A stretch of DNA of 56,244 nucleotides from Myxococcota bacterium (GCA_025453555.1 JALOQC010000009.1:1-56244), one strand, 5' to 3'; positions 8,332-17,895 are shown, numbered from the stretch's first letter. The notes: generated by a model from the letters alone, not told the origin. A program made the numbers and translations.

Positions 8332-9756
8332 GTGCCCGAGGCGTTCGATGCCGTCTTCGTCGGCTCGAGCTTCGCGTCGAGCTTCTTCCTCGCGCGATGG
8401 CTGGAGCTCGCGCCGTCCTCCGCGCGCGCGCTGGTGATCGAAGCGGGGCCGCGTCGGCCGCACGCGTGGCGGCTCGCGCATCGCAAGGAGGTCCTGGGCT
8501 GGCGCGAAGATCACGGTCTGTACGTGAACGAGACGCCCGACAAGCCGTGGATCACGCACGTGGAGCTCGGCGGAAACTCGAATTGTTGGTGGGCCTGCAC
8601 GCCGCGGCTCGCGCCGGAGGATTTCGCGTTGCGCACGCGCTACGGGCAGGGGACGGACTGGCCGCTCACGTACGACGAGCTCGAGCCCTTCTACGTGCGC
8701 GCGGAGACGATGATGGGCGTGTCGGGGGCCGACGATCACCCGGTGTGTCCGCGCAGCGCGCCCTTTCCTCTGCCGCCCCATCGCCTCTCCGCGCCGGACG
8801 AGGCGCTCGCGCGTGCGTTCCCGGGGCTCTTCACGCCGCAGCCCTGTGCGCGGCCGAGCGTCGCGACCTCGAAGCGTCCGCGCTGCTGCGCGAGCGGGGT
8901 GTGCGAGCTCTGTCCGATCGACTCGAAGTTCACGGTGCAGAACGAGCTCGCGCACTTGTTCGAGGACCCGCGCGTGACCCTCTGGACCGAGGCGCGTTGC
9001 GAGGGGATCGACGTGCAGAACGACGTCGCACGTGGCGTTCGGGTGCGACGCGGGGGGCGCGAGGAGACGGTGCGCGCAGAGCTCGTCGCGCTCGGGGCGA
9101 ACGCGATCTTCAACCCGTGGATCCTGCTGCGTTCGGGGCTCGAGCATCCAGAGCTCGGGGTCGGTCTGCACGAGCAGGTCGGCGTCGACGTGATCGTGGA
9201 TCTGAACGGCATGGACGCGTTCGGAGGGAGCACGTCGATCACGGGGCACCTGTACTCGCTCTACCTCGGAGAGCGACGTCGCGATCGGGCCGGCGCCCTG
9301 ATCGAGGTGTGGAACGTGCCGATGCTGCGGCTCGAGGCGGGCAAGTACCGCCAGCGCGTGAAGCTCAAGGCGGTGATCGAGGACACGCGAGGCGGCAGCC
9401 GCGTCGACGTGGATCCGAACGATCCTTCGCGGCCGCGGGTGCGACACGCGGGGCCGAGCGAGTGGACGCGGCGCGCGATCGCGCGGCTGGAGGACGACTT
9501 GCAGCCGGTGCTCGACGCGCTGCCGGTGGAGCGCGTGCGGATCGGCGAGCCGCTGCCGACGGAGGCGCACGCGATCGGGAGCACGCCGATGGGGAACGAT
9601 CCCGCGAGCAGCGTGATCGACCGGAACCTCGTGCATCACCGCGTGCGCAACCTCGTCGTGCTCGGGAGCGGCGCGTTCCCGTGCGCGACCCCCGCGAATC
9701 CGACCCTGACGCTCGCCGCGCTCTCCCTGCGCGCGGCGGAGGCGATGCTCGCGTGA
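8332..9756 (+). CDS. GMC-family FAD-dependent oxidoreductase
   Basis: A 474-residue flavoenzyme of the glucose-methanol-choline family. The N-terminal FAD-binding Rossmann region reads FVGSSFASSF then VIEAGP; the usual GxGxxG is degenerate. GGNSNCWWACTPR is the characteristic second FAD motif. The C-terminal domain has HAIGSTPMGNDPASSVID and NPTLTLAALSLRAAE, with the family's His/Asn catalytic pair region. A Cys cluster CCASGVCELCPID sits mid-protein, as in membrane-linked polyol or sugar dehydrogenases. The overlap with the following Tat-exported cytochrome c gene (GTGA) suggests a dehydrogenase delivering electrons to that cytochrome. The substrate alcohol or sugar is unknown. Confidence 0.85.
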   Translation: MPEAFDAVFVGSSFASSFFLARWLELAPSSARALVIEAGPRRPHAWRLAHRKEVLGWREDHGLYVNETPDKPWITHVELGGNSNCWWACTPRLAPEDFALRTRYGQGTDWPLTYDELEPFYVRAETMMGVSGADDHPVCPRSAPFPLPPHRLSAPDEALARAFPGLFTPQPCARPSVATSKRPRCCASGVCELCPIDSKFTVQNELAHLFEDPRVTLWTEARCEGIDVQNDVARGVRVRRGGREETVRAELVALGANAIFNPWILLRSGLEHPELGVGLHEQVGVDVIVDLNGMDAFGGSTSITGHLYSLYLGERRRDRAGALIEVWNVPMLRLEAGKYRQRVKLKAVIEDTRGGSRVDVDPNDPSRPRVRHAGPSEWTRRAIARLEDDLQPVLDALPVERVRIGEPLPTEAHAIGSTPMGNDPASSVIDRNLVHHRVRNLVVLGSGAFPCATPANPTLTLAALSLRAAEAMLA

Positions 9757-10367
9757 GCGGACGACGAGAGTGGCTGCGCGGCGCGCTGCGCGTGGGTGGC
9801 CTCGGTCTCGCGCTCGCGCTCGGGGGCGGCCATTGGCTCGGGCGCGATCGCATCGCGCGCTGGAGAGCGGAGCGCGCGCTGCGCGAGCGCGTGGCGCCGG
9901 TGGAGATCCCGAACGCGGTGATGGATGCCTTCCTCGCGGACGTCGTGCGACACGATCCCGCGCTCGCGGCGCGACTGCACGACGACGTCGCGCTCGACTT
10001 GCTCGCGGGGCGGCTCCTGCTCTCGACCGATTTCTTCGCGCGCGGCGCGGGGGCTTCGGGCGAGCTCGCGTACCTGCGCTACGCGAACGTCTACGTGAGC
10101 GCGTGCTCGAATCCGTTCGCGCGTTTCGTCGACGCGCCTCTCCCACACGGCGGTGAACCTGCGCGCGCCGAGGCGCTCTACCATGCACACTGCGCGGCCT
10201 GTCACGACATGGGCGTAGGACCCGACCTCGCGGGCGTGGACGCGAGGCTCGGCGACGGCCTCGACACGATCGTGCGCGAGGGGCGCGGCGCGATGCCCTC
10301 CGCGCGCTCGCTCGGGCTCGACGACGACGCGATCGCGCGGCTGGTCGCGTGGCTGCGTGGACGCTGA
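9753..10367 (+). CDS. Tat-exported mono-heme cytochrome c, partner of the GMC oxidoreductase
   Basis: A 204-residue protein. The N-terminus SGRREWLRGALRVGG followed by a hydrophobic stretch is a twin-arginine type signal. Residues 45-130 are an unassigned helical domain, like the small subunits that accompany GMC dehydrogenases. The C-terminus holds one heme site CAACH (147-151) and a plausible axial Met181 in GAMPS, a class I cytochrome c. GTG 9753 overlaps the GMC stop by four bases, with GGAGG about ten bases upstream. It probably carries electrons from the flavoenzyme to the respiratory chain in the periplasm. The fusion of subunit-like and cytochrome parts is an inference. Confidence 0.82.
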   Translation: MSGRREWLRGALRVGGLGLALALGGGHWLGRDRIARWRAERALRERVAPVEIPNAVMDAFLADVVRHDPALAARLHDDVALDLLAGRLLLSTDFFARGAGASGELAYLRYANVYVSACSNPFARFVDAPLPHGGEPARAEALYHAHCAACHDMGVGPDLAGVDARLGDGLDTIVREGRGAMPSARSLGLDDDAIARLVAWLRGR

Positions 10368-10493
10368 GGTTCTGCTCGACGGCGCGATCACAAGGCGCGT
10401 CACATCGCGGCACGAACTGAGCGTTCTGCTCGACGACGACGCGAGCGCGCGACGGGTCAGACGGATCGTGTCGGGTCGTGGGCGTCGGCCGAA

Positions 10494-12407
10494 TCAGCGC
10501 GCGCGCGGGCCGAACACCGGGCTCGACCACGCCATCTCGCCGTCGCGTTGCGTCACGCGCGCGTAGACGAAGTCGGCGTCGAGCGCGTGATCGAAGCGCA
10601 CCTCGTCGCCCTCGCCCTCGACCCGCACGATCGCGCCGCGCTCCGTCACCAGCTCCACCCGCGCGATCGCAGTGCTTCCGATCGCGTGCACCTCCACGTG
10701 CATCGCGCGGGTGTCGAGCTCGCTGCCCATCGGCGCGCCGTTCACGTGCACGTCGAGCAGGATCTTCGCGCCGCTCGTCGCGTAGCAGCGCCGCGCGCGC
10801 AGCGCTTCGAGGACGGCCGCACGATCGAGCGTCACCGCCTGCACCGCGGTGAGGCCGGTGCGGAAGGGATCGCGCTTGCGCGCTTCGCCGTGATGCCAGA
10901 GCAAACCGTGCGCGTCGCTGCCGCCGACGAAGCCGAAGCGATGACCCTTGCGGAGCATCGCGTCCGCGAGCTGATCGCGGTGCTCGCCGCGCATGCCGAG
11001 CGGGCTGTCCGCGGTCTCGTAGCAGCCGTGGCAGCTCACGATCTCCCAGAAAGGCTGGGCGATCTCGTCGTGTCCCGCTTCGTCGCAGCCGGTCCAGCCG
11101 ATGTGGTGCGGCGCGCAGATCGCGCCGAGCTCGCGCACGATCGAGGTGAGCTCGCGCCCCTCCGGCACGTCGTCGCGGCTCACGAGCGGCATGCTCCGCC
11201 GAGGCAGGTACACACACTTGTGGCCTGGGCCCGGATGCATCTTCGCGGTCCACTCGTAGGCGTAGAGGGCGACGAAGCGGCCCGGCACGTGGTGTCGATC
11301 GACCACCTGCTGGAGGTACTCCCATTCGCCCGGGCCGGTGCGTTTGCCGAGGAAGGCTTCGTGGTCGGTGAGCGCGACGAAGTCGTCGCCGTAGCGATGC
11401 CGCGCGCGCCAGTGCGCTTCGTCCGCGCTGCCGACGCCGTCGCTGTGCGCGCTGTGTTGTTGGAGATCGCCGAAGTAGGTGAAGAGGCCGCGCGCGCGCG
11501 CGGGATCGCGTCGATCGCGCGGCGGTGAGGAGAGCCGCTGGCGTCGCGTGAGATCGACCTGCGCGAGCTCGAGCTCCGGCGCGCCACCGATCGGCGCGTC
11601 GAGCAGGTCGACCTCGAGGCCACGTCGATCGCGGCGCGCGACCACCACGCGTGCGCCCATTCGAAGTGCGGCGACCCGGCGACCGCGGCTGCCCCACTCG
11701 CCGTCCGAGAGCGCGACACGTTCGGAGAATCCGTTCGCGTTCAGGTCTTGGCGCCAGAAGTTGTGGCTGCCGCGCCCGAAGAGCGCGAGCGCGCCGTCGC
11801 CGCCGAGCACGAGAGAGGGGAACTCGAAGCTCTGCTCCACCCCTTCGCGATCGCGGTCGCGACCGATCATCGGCGCGCGTGGTTCGAGCACGTCGCCGCG
11901 CGTGTTCACGAAACGGAGCGCGATCCACTTCGCGACGTCCGGTCGCGCGTCGTCCTCGCGCACGTCGTGGTGCCACGCGACCCACGCGCCTTCGTCCGTG
12001 GTCGCGATCGCGGGCGCGGCCGCGCAGCCCCACGCACGCCACACCAGGACGTCGAGCTCGCCTCGGATCAGCCGCACCTCGGTGACGCCTTCGACGTTCG
12101 TGATGCGCACGCAGGCGTCGTCCTCGTGGGCTTCGAGCTCCGCATCCGCGTCCGCGATCGCGCCGCGCCACACGGGGATCGCGGCGTGTGGATCGCCGCC
12201 CGGGAGCTCGTGCAGCGCGCCCGCGTCGTCGACGGTCCACGCGAGCACGCGTTCGACGCCCGCGATCGACGGGACGGAACCCGGCGCCACCGCGCGCTCC
12301 CAGGCGACCGCCTCGAGCCGCGCGCCCTTCGCGACGCGCACGAGCCGCGGCGCGCGCAGGTAGCGTTCGGGGGTCTGGGCGATCGTGGGCATGCCATCGT
12401 TTGGCAT
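10494..12407 (-). CDS. PHP-domain metallohydrolase (DUF3604-like) with N-terminal beta-rich region
   Basis: A 637-residue protein. Residues 1-300 are a beta-rich region with alternating hydrophobic strands, possibly propeller-like. Residues 310-560 resemble PHP/DUF3604 hydrolases: FGDLQQHSAHSDG (312-324), ALTDHE (345-350), CAPHHIGWTG and GGSDAHGLLW supply His/Asp metal ligands. The remaining C-terminus resembles a beta-sandwich. PHP enzymes are metal-dependent phosphoesterases or related hydrolases; the substrate is unknown. No signal peptide is seen, so it is probably cytosolic. Start choice lies between ATG 12407 and ATG 12392; neither has a convincing Shine-Dalgarno. A second protein of this type lies at 44744-47368. 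Confidence 0.75.
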   Translation of the reverse strand: MPNDGMPTIAQTPERYLRAPRLVRVAKGARLEAVAWERAVAPGSVPSIAGVERVLAWTVDDAGALHELPGGDPHAAIPVWRGAIADADAELEAHEDDACVRITNVEGVTEVRLIRGELDVLVWRAWGCAAAPAIATTDEGAWVAWHHDVREDDARPDVAKWIALRFVNTRGDVLEPRAPMIGRDRDREGVEQSFEFPSLVLGGDGALALFGRGSHNFWRQDLNANGFSERVALSDGEWGSRGRRVAALRMGARVVVARRDRRGLEVDLLDAPIGGAPELELAQVDLTRRQRLSSPPRDRRDPARARGLFTYFGDLQQHSAHSDGVGSADEAHWRARHRYGDDFVALTDHEAFLGKRTGPGEWEYLQQVVDRHHVPGRFVALYAYEWTAKMHPGPGHKCVYLPRRSMPLVSRDDVPEGRELTSIVRELGAICAPHHIGWTGCDEAGHDEIAQPFWEIVSCHGCYETADSPLGMRGEHRDQLADAMLRKGHRFGFVGGSDAHGLLWHHGEARKRDPFRTGLTAVQAVTLDRAAVLEALRARRCYATSGAKILLDVHVNGAPMGSELDTRAMHVEVHAIGSTAIARVELVTERGAIVRVEGEGDEVRFDHALDADFVYARVTQRDGEMAWSSPVFGPRAR

Positions 12408-12613
12408 CCCGGATCGCGCGCGTCCACTTCGTGGAGTCCCCGCCGACGACCGTCATGCCGAGGAAAGACGCACGCGATGTGATGCGCGGGATCCCGTGCT
12501 TCGGATCGCGCGCCCTCGAACCCAAAGATCGCGGGGGATTCGCGAGGGGGAGAGGGTTGCGCGACGCGCGCACGTGAGCTCTCGGTAGCCGACCGGCCGG
12601 GCGTCTCGGAGCA

Positions 12614-14293
12614 TCAGGGCAAGGTGATCCGGCGCGGCGTGTTGCTCGGCTCGCCCGAGTCTCCGAGCCGTCGGTTCGCGTTGCTGCCCCAACACCACAC
12701 CGACCCGTCGGCGCGCGTCGCGCACGTGTGGCGCTCGCCCGCCGAGAGGCTGCACACGTCGTCGAAGCCCGCGATCGGTCGATCGTCGGGGCCACGGACG
12801 TCCGCGCCTGCGGTGCCGTTTCCGAGCTGTCCGTCGTCGTTGCGACCCCAACAGGTCACGCGGCGGTCCGCGCCGTAGATCACGCAGGTGTGGTCTGCAC
12901 CCGGGGCGACTGCGTGTACGTCGTCGATCGCGAGCGAGCGCGACACGGGCACGATGTTCCCGGCGGCCGTGGACGATTGGCCGTGATCGTTGGCGCCCCA
13001 ACAGGCGACGCGACCCGCTTGGACACCGCACACGTGCGGTCGAATCTGCGTGCCGCTGAAGGTCCGCGTGCCCTTCGAGGCGAGGGCCGTGAAACCCATC
13101 ACGTCTGCGCCGCCGACCTCCACGGGAAGGGGCGTCTCCACCACGTCGCCCGCGCCCGAGTCGACCGAGAGCTGGTTCATGACGTTGTAGCCCCAGCACC
13201 TCACCGCGCCGTCGCCGACGAGCGCGCAGCTCGACCCGAGGCCCGCCGCGACCGCGGTGGCGGTGGTGATCTCGAACGCCTCGGTGGAACCGTCGAGCTG
13301 ATCGCACCCACCCGCCGCGCCCGTGCACTCCGGCGGTGGAACTCCGTCCGGGTCCGCGCCGAGCTCCGCGCTCGCGTTCTGCCCCCAACAACGCACTCCG
13401 CCGCCTTCGAGCGCGACGCAGGCGTGCCAGTAGCCGACCGCGAGATCCACGGCGGACGAGACGCCGACGACGGGCCGATCCAATTGGTGGTTCGAGTTGT
13501 TTCTCGTGCCGTCGCCGTTGCGGTCTTGGTCGCCGCCGTCGTTGCCCCAGCAGTAGACCTGACCATCGACGGTGTCGTCGAGCAGCGCACAACTGAAGTC
13601 GGCGCCGGCTCCGAGCGCGCGCGCGGGCGAGGGCAGGATCACGGCGGTCGGTCCGACGTCGGCGCTCGGGGACGCCCCGGCCTCGCCGCTCGTGTTCACT
13701 CCCCAACACACCACGCCCCCCTCGTGGTCGAGCGCACAGGTGTGGTCGTACCCGACCGCGACCGCGACGTAGCCCGCCGCGGTGCCGCAGGCTGGCGGAG
13801 GACCGCCGTCGCGATCGCCTCCATCGCCGCCATCGCGTGCTCCGCCGTCGCCCGCGTCGTCCGGGCCTCCGTCGCCCGCGTCGATCGGCGTGCCGCCGTC
13901 GAGACCACCGTCCGCTTCGCGGCCGCAGACCTCCTCGCACGCTCGGTCCGTCAACGAGATGCGTAGGGTCGCGCTGCGTCCGACGTCCGTCGTCGCGCAA
14001 CCGACGTAGCAACGACCTTCGCCGCACGTCGCACCCGACCACGCGCCGACCCACACCGCGACGTCGCCACGTGGGAGCTCGATCGGGGTCGCATCCCCTT
14101 CACGGAACACGTCGCCCATCGCCGTGGGGCGCTCGCCCGCGCAGGTGCCGTCCGAGGTGACGACGACCTCGAGATCGAGCGGCGACGGTGCGTCCGAAGG
14201 AAGCACGATCTCGAGCGGCACGCGCACGGTGTCCGAAGCACACGCGCCGACCGTCAGGCCGATCGCGAGAGGGAGCGCGAGTCCGAGCCGCAT
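12614..14293 (-). CDS. RCC1-repeat lipoprotein
   Basis: A 559-residue secreted lipoprotein. The signal peptide ends at TVGAC (lipidated Cys18). Residues 19-125 are an unassigned beta-rich region, followed by an Asp/Gly-rich spacer (about 128-170). Seven RCC1-like blades follow, each near the pattern G-x-x-H-T-C-A-L ... V-x-CWG-x-N, predicting a seven-bladed propeller stabilised by Cys. Bacterial RCC1 lipoproteins are abundant in myxobacteria; ligands are unknown. The minus-strand sequence TATCCT lies seven bases before the ATG and suggests a leaderless mRNA. The gene is divergent from the TPR-kinase pair. Confidence 0.88.
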   Translation of the reverse strand: MRLGLALPLAIGLTVGACASDTVRVPLEIVLPSDAPSPLDLEVVVTSDGTCAGERPTAMGDVFREGDATPIELPRGDVAVWVGAWSGATCGEGRCYVGCATTDVGRSATLRISLTDRACEEVCGREADGGLDGGTPIDAGDGGPDDAGDGGARDGGDGGDRDGGPPPACGTAAGYVAVAVGYDHTCALDHEGGVVCWGVNTSGEAGASPSADVGPTAVILPSPARALGAGADFSCALLDDTVDGQVYCWGNDGGDQDRNGDGTRNNSNHQLDRPVVGVSSAVDLAVGYWHACVALEGGGVRCWGQNASAELGADPDGVPPPECTGAAGGCDQLDGSTEAFEITTATAVAAGLGSSCALVGDGAVRCWGYNVMNQLSVDSGAGDVVETPLPVEVGGADVMGFTALASKGTRTFSGTQIRPHVCGVQAGRVACWGANDHGQSSTAAGNIVPVSRSLAIDDVHAVAPGADHTCVIYGADRRVTCWGRNDDGQLGNGTAGADVRGPDDRPIAGFDDVCSLSAGERHTCATRADGSVWCWGSNANRRLGDSGEPSNTPRRITLP

Positions 14294-14300
14294 CGCGGCG

Positions 14301-14306
14301 AGGATA
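14301..14306 (-). promoter_or_regulatory. Candidate -10 of a leaderless transcript (RCC1 lipoprotein)
   Basis: TATCCT on the minus strand, separated by seven bases from the ATG at 14293; no ribosome binding site intervenes. Confidence 0.5.
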
Positions 14307-14409
14307 GCAGCGCCACGGCGAACGTCGTGGTTTCGCGCACCTCTCGCACGCGCGCGAGGCTGGCTCGCGACGCCGACTTCAGCACTGCTCGCGCCCGTCG
14401 AAACTGGGC

Positions 14410-14415
14410 TACGCT
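14410..14415 (+). promoter_or_regulatory. Candidate -10 of a leaderless transcript (TPR-kinase operon)
   Basis: TACGCT six bases before GTG 14422, in the divergent intergenic region shared with the RCC1 lipoprotein gene. Confidence 0.45.
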
Positions 14416-14421
14416 CGCGCC

Positions 14422-15240
14422 GTGCGCGTGTTCGTCTTCGTCCTCCTGTCGACCTCGCTCCTCGCGTCGACCAGCGCGGCGCAGAGCGTCGAAGCGGCGG
14501 AGGCTCGATATCGCCGTGGTGATCTCCCGGGCGCGCTCGAAGCCTTCGAGGCGACGCTCCGTGGCGGAGGGCTCGAGGGCTCCACGCTGGCGCGCGTACA
14601 CTGGCACCTCGGGGTGCTCCACGCGATCGTGGGCGACGACGCGGCTGCGCGGACGGACTTCGGGAACGCGCTCGCGATCGATCCGTCGCTGCCGGTCCCG
14701 GACGAGCTGCCACCCGAGAAGCAAGCTCTCTTCGAGGCGGTCCGTCGCGACACGCAGCGCGCGGAGCTGCACGTCGAGCCGCTCGAGGTCGATCCCGGAG
14801 GCGAGACGATCCTGCGCGTCGTCGCGCCGCCGCTCGCGACGCGCACACGCCTCGAGGTGACGCCGCCGGACGGAGATCCGTGGTCCGTCGAGACGACCTC
14901 GACCTCCGCGCGCATCGACGCGGTCGCGTGGCGTGGGGCGCCGCGGCTCGTGGTGCGCGCGATCGCGTTCGACGCCCACGGCAACGTCGTCGCGCGCACG
15001 TCGGTGTCGCTCGTGGCGCCGCGTGGTTCGAGCGAGCCCGCCGAAGGGCCCGAGCAGTACGCGCTCCCCTACGAGACGCCTCCCGAACGTTCCGTCGCCA
15101 AGAGCCCGTGGCTTTGGCTCGGCATCGGCGCGGTCGTGATCGGCGGTGCGGTCGCGGCGGTGCTGCTCACGACACGCGACACACGCTACGTCGCCGAGCC
15201 TTCGGTGGTCCGTTCGGGCCTCGTCCTCACGTGGCCATGA
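14422..15240 (+). CDS. Exported TPR-like protein with C-terminal membrane anchor
   Basis: A 272-residue protein. A signal peptide (1-20, ending STSAAQ) is followed by a helical TPR-like region (21-95: AEARYRRGDLPGALEAFEATL). A beta-rich domain follows (115-200), then a single membrane helix LWLGIGAVVIGGAVAAVLL (231-249). The domain order fits a periplasmic sensor or scaffold. The stop overlaps the start of the kinase gene as ATGA, so the pair is probably translationally coupled and functions together, for example as the extracytoplasmic partner of the kinase (inference). The GTG start is supported by TACGCT six bases upstream and an immediate signal peptide. Confidence 0.75.
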   Translation: MRVFVFVLLSTSLLASTSAAQSVEAAEARYRRGDLPGALEAFEATLRGGGLEGSTLARVHWHLGVLHAIVGDDAAARTDFGNALAIDPSLPVPDELPPEKQALFEAVRRDTQRAELHVEPLEVDPGGETILRVVAPPLATRTRLEVTPPDGDPWSVETTSTSARIDAVAWRGAPRLVVRAIAFDAHGNVVARTSVSLVAPRGSSEPAEGPEQYALPYETPPERSVAKSPWLWLGIGAVVIGGAVAAVLLTTRDTRYVAEPSVVRSGLVLTWP

Positions 15241-17060
15241 GCACGCGCCTCGGACCGTACGAGCTGCTCCAGGAGGTCGGCTACGGCGGCATGGGCTCGG
15301 TGTACCTCGGTCGTCGCGTCGGCCTCGGAGGCTTCCACAAATGGGTCGCCATCAAGACGATCCACCCACACCTCGCGAAGGAGGCGGCCTTCGTCACGAT
15401 GTTCCTCGACGAGGCGCGCACCGCGGCGTCGATGCAGCACCCGAACGTCACCACGGTGTTCGACGTCGGCGAAGCGGACGGCACGTACTACCTCGCGATG
15501 GAGTACCTGCACGGCGAGCACCTCGGCGTGTTCCAGGGCACGGGACCAATCGATCCGTTCCTCGCCGCGCACGCGATCGCGCGCGCGGCGGAGGGCCTCC
15601 ATCACGCGCACGAGATCACGGACGAGCAGGGGATCCCACGTGGCCTCGTGCATCGCGACGTCAGCCCGCACAACGTCTTCCTCACGTACGACGGTCACGT
15701 GAAGGTCACCGACTTCGGCATCGCGCGCGCCGAGGGGCGGCTCGCGAAGACGACCGAGACGGGGCGCATTCGAGGCAAGTGCGCGTACATGGCGCCGGAG
15801 CAGGTGCAGGCGCTGCCGCTCGATCGACGCGCGGATCTCTTCGCGCTCGGCGTGGTGCTCTGGGAGCTCGTGACGGGCGAGCGCCTCTACGTCGCGCCGA
15901 CCGACGCGCAGGTGCTGCTCGCGATTCTCCGCGAGGAGCCGCGACCGCCTTCCATCCTCGTCCCGGATTGTCCGCCCGCGCTCGAAGCGATCGTGATGAA
16001 GTGCCTCGCGCGCGATCCCGACGACCGCTTCGCGACGGGGGCGGAGCTCGCGCGCGCGCTCGACGCGTTCGTCGCCACGGCGTCGCGGCCGATCGGTGCG
16101 GCGGCGCTCGCGGGGTTGATGCAGGAGCGCTTCGAGTCGACGCGGGTCGAGAAAGACCGGCTGCTTCGCGGCGCGGCGGTCCCGAGGGGCGCGAGCTCGG
16201 ACGTGGTGTTGGCGGAGACCGTCGCGGCAGACGCGCTCTTGGCGTCGGACGAGGGTCGGGTCGAAGCCCGTGGGACGGCGGATGGGGCATCGACGTCGTC
16301 GACCGCGAGAGGGTCGGCCACGAGACCTTCGCTGCGTGCGATCGCAGCGGGCCTCGTCGTCCTCGCCGTGGTCGGGGTCGCGATCGGCTTCGCGATGGGT
16401 CGACCGGAGCCCACGCTGGCGCGTTTGGAGAGTGAGCCTGGTCTCGGGCCAGGTGCAGGAGCGAGCGGCGCCGGACCGAGCGGTGAAGCGCGTCTCGGCG
16501 AAGCCATCGAGCCGAGCGCGCCGAGCGACGCCGTGCGCGACATGGCGAGCGACTCCGCGAGCGACGTCGTGTCGGGCAATGCGGAAGCGAGCGCGAGGCC
16601 CGCGTCGAACACGGCGAGCGCGCCGAGTCCGAGCGCGCCGAGTCCGAGCGCGCCGAGTCCGAGCGCGCCGAGTCCGAGCGCACCGAGTCCGAGCGCACCG
16701 AGCGCGCGATCGAGCGCGATGCGCAGCGACCGAGCTCGCGGGACGTCGAGGGGGCCTTCCACGCCGTCGAGCGAGCCCGCAGTCGTCGAAGCTTCTCGGT
16801 CGGCCGGGTCAGCGGCCGACGAAGCTTCGCAGGCGGCTCCCTCGTCCGCGCGCGCGACGCTCAGTTTGTTGACGGAGCCGTGGGCCACGGTGCGCATCGG
16901 CGGACGCGACTACGGACGCACGCCGCTCTTCGCGCGCGACGTGCCTGCGGGTCGCTTGGTCATCGAGCTCCGTGCGCGCGGCGAGGGCGACGTCGTTTCC
17001 CGCACCGTGAACGCCTCCGCCGGCGAGGCGGTGAGCCTGCGCGTGACGCTGCCCGATTGA
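15237..17060 (+). CDS. Transmembrane Ser/Thr protein kinase with PEGA domain
   Basis: A 607-residue Hanks-type kinase. Kinase motifs are the Gly-rich loop GYGGMGSVY (15-23), VAIK (Lys40), HRDVSPHN (139-146, catalytic Asp141), DFG (159-161) and APE (186-188). A juxtamembrane linker leads to one membrane helix near 365-385. The extracytoplasmic part starts with a Pro/Ser/Ala linker holding six near-identical PSPSA units and ends in a PEGA-like beta domain (about 540-607). HRDVSPHN in place of HRDLKPEN is common in myxobacterial kinases. It is coupled to the upstream TPR protein by an ATGA overlap. Substrates are unknown; the PP2C gene 5 kb away could oppose it. Confidence 0.92.
   Translation: MSTRLGPYELLQEVGYGGMGSVYLGRRVGLGGFHKWVAIKTIHPHLAKEAAFVTMFLDEARTAASMQHPNVTTVFDVGEADGTYYLAMEYLHGEHLGVFQGTGPIDPFLAAHAIARAAEGLHHAHEITDEQGIPRGLVHRDVSPHNVFLTYDGHVKVTDFGIARAEGRLAKTTETGRIRGKCAYMAPEQVQALPLDRRADLFALGVVLWELVTGERLYVAPTDAQVLLAILREEPRPPSILVPDCPPALEAIVMKCLARDPDDRFATGAELARALDAFVATASRPIGAAALAGLMQERFESTRVEKDRLLRGAAVPRGASSDVVLAETVAADALLASDEGRVEARGTADGASTSSTARGSATRPSLRAIAAGLVVLAVVGVAIGFAMGRPEPTLARLESEPGLGPGAGASGAGPSGEARLGEAIEPSAPSDAVRDMASDSASDVVSGNAEASARPASNTASAPSPSAPSPSAPSPSAPSPSAPSPSAPSARSSAMRSDRARGTSRGPSTPSSEPAVVEASRSAGSAADEASQAAPSSARATLSLLTEPWATVRIGGRDYGRTPLFARDVPAGRLVIELRARGEGDVVSRTVNASAGEAVSLRVTLPD
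16616..16706 (+). repeat. 15-bp tandem repeat in the kinase linker
   Basis: About six copies of gagcgcgccgagtcc, nearly identical at DNA level, encode the (SAPSP)n linker between the membrane helix and PEGA domain. Copy-number change would alter linker length without frameshift. Confidence 0.85.
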
Positions 17061-17105
17061 GGGTGCACCGAGACCACGACGAGCAGTCTGGCACCGGTCA
17101 CGACC

Positions 17106-17888
17106 TCACGACGGTCGAGCGTTCGACTTCGGCAACCCCGACAACGTGCCGAGGGCGCCGACTGGCACACCCGGTATCGACGCGGACGCGATCTCCCACG
17201 TGAAGCGTCGGTCGGGATCGGCCTCTGCGATCAGCTCGTGCAGATCTTCGGGACCGTACAGCCGCAGCATCGACGCCACGCCGTCGTAGAAGAGCAGCGC
17301 CGGGATGGCCGGCACCGCCCACGTGAGCGCGAGCCGCTCCCACCGGAACGGGCGCACGAACGGTGCGGCGACGAAGCTGCTCGCGGCCGCGAGGCTGACC
17401 ACGCCCATCCCGATCCCGCGGTGATCGCTGGCCTCGACCACCACGATCGACTGCGCCTTCGCCACGGCGTCGCGCAGCACCCCGAACGCCGCTTCGCGCG
17501 GCAGGTGGTGGAAGCCGTTGAAGAGCGTGCGCACGCCGGCGATCGACACGTCAGTCGCGTCCGTCGGCTCACGGCGACCGCGCACGCGTCCGGCGGTGCG
17601 CGCCTCGATCGCGTCGAAGGCGGCGTGATTCGGATAGAGATCGGTGAGCACGACCTCGACCTCGGGCAGGCGCGCGCAGAGGCCCGCCCACGGGCCACCG
17701 CCGCCGCTGCAGAGATCGACCACGCGCCGAACCGAGCTCGCGGCGAGCGCGCGTTCGAGCAAGGGCACGACGGGCTCGAAGCCACGCGTGACCTCCGCGA
17801 GGAAGCGCAAGTGGTCGGTGACTGCGTCGCGAAGCACGCGCGGGCACCAAGGCTGATCTTCGATCTCCGGCACGTTCAGGCGTCGCAT
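17106..17888 (-). CDS. Class I SAM-dependent methyltransferase-like protein
   Basis: A 260-residue protein with SAM-binding motif I VVDLCSGGGGPW (57-68), an acidic strand end LTDLYPN and FNGFHHLP near motif IV. The C-terminal region is more hydrophobic (FYDGVASMLRLYGPEDL). The target is unknown; small-molecule methylation is more likely than nucleic acid methylation because no target-recognition domain is present. ATG 17888 is preceded at seven bases by TACCCT on the minus strand. It is divergent from the FAD oxidase gene, with about 145 bases between, and convergent with the kinase gene. Confidence 0.78.
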   Translation of the reverse strand: MRRLNVPEIEDQPWCPRVLRDAVTDHLRFLAEVTRGFEPVVPLLERALAASSVRRVVDLCSGGGGPWAGLCARLPEVEVVLTDLYPNHAAFDAIEARTAGRVRGRREPTDATDVSIAGVRTLFNGFHHLPREAAFGVLRDAVAKAQSIVVVEASDHRGIGMGVVSLAAASSFVAAPFVRPFRWERLALTWAVPAIPALLFYDGVASMLRLYGPEDLHELIAEADPDRRFTWEIASASIPGVPVGALGTLSGLPKSNARPS

Positions 17889-17895
17889 GACGCCG

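Noticed and set aside
8248..12795. 1515-codon minus-strand open frame
   Set aside because: It crosses the plus-strand GMC and cytochrome genes and the PHP gene in another frame, and is Arg-rich low-complexity; typical of GC-rich shadow frames.
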